Of a stretch of 64,000 bases of DNA, positions 62,560-64,000 are shown one piece after another. Below the pieces are notes generated by a model. The model was not told the origin of the DNA and made no database searches. It saw only the letters and a program-made list of their open reading frames with translations. The position numbers and the translations under genes are program-made. The first letter of the stretch is position 1; every line of letters starts with the position of its first letter. The stretch covers positions 13,039,258-13,103,257 of the forward strand of contig JANCRA010000014.1 of the NCBI GenBank assembly GCA_024362935.1. The letters are read 5' to 3'. This stretch comes from Setophaga petechia. Taxonomy: Eukaryota; Chordata; Aves; Passeriformes; Parulidae.

Positions 62560-62900
62560 CTTCATCCGTGCTGCTGCCCCGCTCCCGCCGCCTGCGCCAA
62601 CACCGCCGGGGGCTCCGGCCGTGGTTGGGGGGCTCCGGCCGCGGTTCGGGAGCTCCGGCCGCGGTTCGGGGGCTCCGGCCGCGGTTCGGGGGCTCCGGCC
62701 GCGGTTGGGGAGCTCCGGCCGCGGTTCGGGAGCTGCGGCCGTGGCTCGGAGCTCAGCAGCGCTTGTGACACCTGGCGGTCACGGCTTGGGAGTGCCACAA
62801 ACGGGCCACAGCCGCTCCGCTCCGCCGCAAACGGGGTCACCGCCGCCGGCCCGCACCGCCCGCCGCCCACCAGCTCTTTCCACGAGCGATCTCCATCAGG
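62560..62900. promoter_or_regulatory. CpG island inside the intron
   Basis: By eye there are roughly 45-50 CpGs in 340 bp, far above any other part of the window and flanked by AT-rich DNA. The core is the 20-bp tandem repeat, but the unique flank at 62761-62880 is also CpG-dense. It could be an internal or antisense promoter, an enhancer, or a GC-biased minisatellite that became CpG-rich. No TATA box or Sp1-type GGGCGG was seen. Open frames on both strands reflect the lack of stops. Confidence 0.55.
62611..62750. repeat. 20-bp CpG-rich minisatellite, seven units
   Basis: Units start every 20 bp from 62611 to 62731. The consensus is GGCTCCGGCCGCGGTTCGGG; variants have AG for the leading GG, GTGG for GCGG, or TTGGGG at the end. 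Each typical unit carries four CpGs and a CCGCGG. Since 20 is not a multiple of three, the array reads through all frames in turn, and the repetitive Gly/Arg/Pro-rich product is not evidence of a protein. Confidence 0.97.
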
Positions 62901-64000
62901 GAGATGTCATCTCTGGATAAAGCGGGGGATTGCTCTTTTATCCTGATCGCGATGTGATCAGCTGCGGATAGCATAGAAGGACCAGATGATTTATGAAAAG
63001 TTAAAATATCTTACTTTATTTTAAAGCTTCATCACTGTAAATAAATAATTAGATTCAAAATTCATTTTGTGTTTAAAAACTTATTCTTCAAGCTGGCGGA
63101 CTTGCCCGGCTCTGTTATTAGGCAGATGGAGACTAGGGAAATTGCTTAGGCTTGAAATAGCACAAATGAATTTTTATATTTGGGGATGCTGGGAACTCAG
63201 CTCAAGAAAACCTCACCATGAACCACTTCTCTAGTTGCTCAAATAATTGGATAATCATACAAATAAAGCTAGGCTTATGTGTAAGACTGGGGTTTTAGTC
63301 AGAACACAAAATGTGGGTGAATCGGTACTGCTCTAAAAATACGCTTCCGAGGTTGGCTCCAGGATTTATTGGCTCTTGCACAAAATGGCAAGACAGGTCA
63401 GCATCCTCTGATGTGAGATACTGTGATGACATTGAGGCTATTACAAATCTACCAAAAGGAAAAAAGGGAACAAAAGAGACTCTAAACTGCTGAAAGAAAT
63501 GTATAGAGAAAAGTATATTCTTTAAAGAGATTTAACTTCTGGGTTACATGTCCAGCCTTTTTTCTGCTGGGAATATTACCCTGGTGCCCGAGCTGGCGGT
63601 TCAGCTGTTATTGCCGAAGTATTTCTTGGACTGAGAAGTGTGTGACACAATCTGGTGTCTCTTGCTGCCAGTGCTTGCACCCGGTACGAGTGAGAATAAA
63701 AGAGTAAAATATGGCAAGGGTTCCCTCACAATTCGGATTTTTATTTTTTTAATTGTTACAGTGAAGGGAATCCCTAAAGGCATTTTTTTTTGCCCATGAA
63801 GTTACCATTTTCTTTATATGTATTGAAAGAAGACAAAAAAAAAAAAAAAAAGGAAACCTTCATGACTATACTTGGCTTGTAGCATTTTTTTTCCTAAGTT
63901 CATGCCAGCATTAACAGATCTGTCAGAACAAAGCAAATATGTCATATTGGCAGCTGTTACTTATGAGTACTTTTTCTTTATTGCATTTTGTTTTGTAATA
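62901..64000. other. Intronic sequence to the end of the window
   Basis: AT-rich, with an A17 run at 63835-63851 and a T9 run near 63783-63791. No exon, including the expected terminal zinc-finger exon, was recognised. Confidence 0.55.

Noticed and set aside
62473..62946. 157-codon + strand frame and 102-codon minus frame over the CpG island
   Set aside because: The 20-bp unit has no stop in any frame, so openness is automatic. The product cycles through Gly/Arg/Pro-rich strings without a domain.

Overview
This 64 kb window is vertebrate nuclear DNA, and almost all of it appears to be intron of one large gene on the + strand. The only confident coding sequence is two small exons, at 41360-41491 and 43083-43198. 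Both have consensus splice sites and compatible phases, and together they encode near-C-terminal C2H2 zinc fingers of the ZNF423/ZNF521 family. ZNF423 is preferred over its paralogue ZNF521 on recalled paralogue-specific residues. The organism is most likely a bird, possibly a passerine. The reasons are an AT-rich, CpG-poor intronic background broken by small GC-rich patches, G-rich minisatellites, very few recognisable interspersed repeats, and nothing resembling mammalian Alu or L1. That assignment is inference; no species-diagnostic element was recognised.

Layout. Positions 1-41359 are read as the 3' part of a long intron after the large upstream exon that carries most fingers in this family; that exon is not in the window. 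This stretch holds a tetranucleotide microsatellite (8704-8781), a GGGGCT hexamer run with quadruplex potential (21476-21506), strong short inverted repeats (8441-8461, 30159-30189, 31786-31819), a two-period minisatellite (36393-36730) and a few CpG-retaining segments that may be conserved regulatory DNA (15541-15960, 37980-38130). The first exon, a 1591-bp intron and the second exon follow. From 43199 to the end is a further long intron with a 43-bp tandem duplication plus inverted copy (47162-47330), pyrimidine tracts and, near the end, a dense CpG island built around seven copies of a 20-bp unit (62611-62750).

How the pieces fit. The first exon carries one complete finger and the first half of a second. 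The second exon completes that finger and carries the Cys half of a third. The third finger's His pair must come from a terminal exon that I could not find in the 20.8 kb downstream. The many 60-270 residue reading frames elsewhere lack homology I recognise, and the longest ones arise from GC-rich repeats without stops; they are treated as non-coding. I found no tRNA, rRNA, CRISPR array, intact transposon or previously undescribed biological system. The observations most worth checking are the CpG-island minisatellite, the two-period minisatellite, the 12-bp perfect hairpin, and the weak acceptor of the first exon with its strong branch-point motif.
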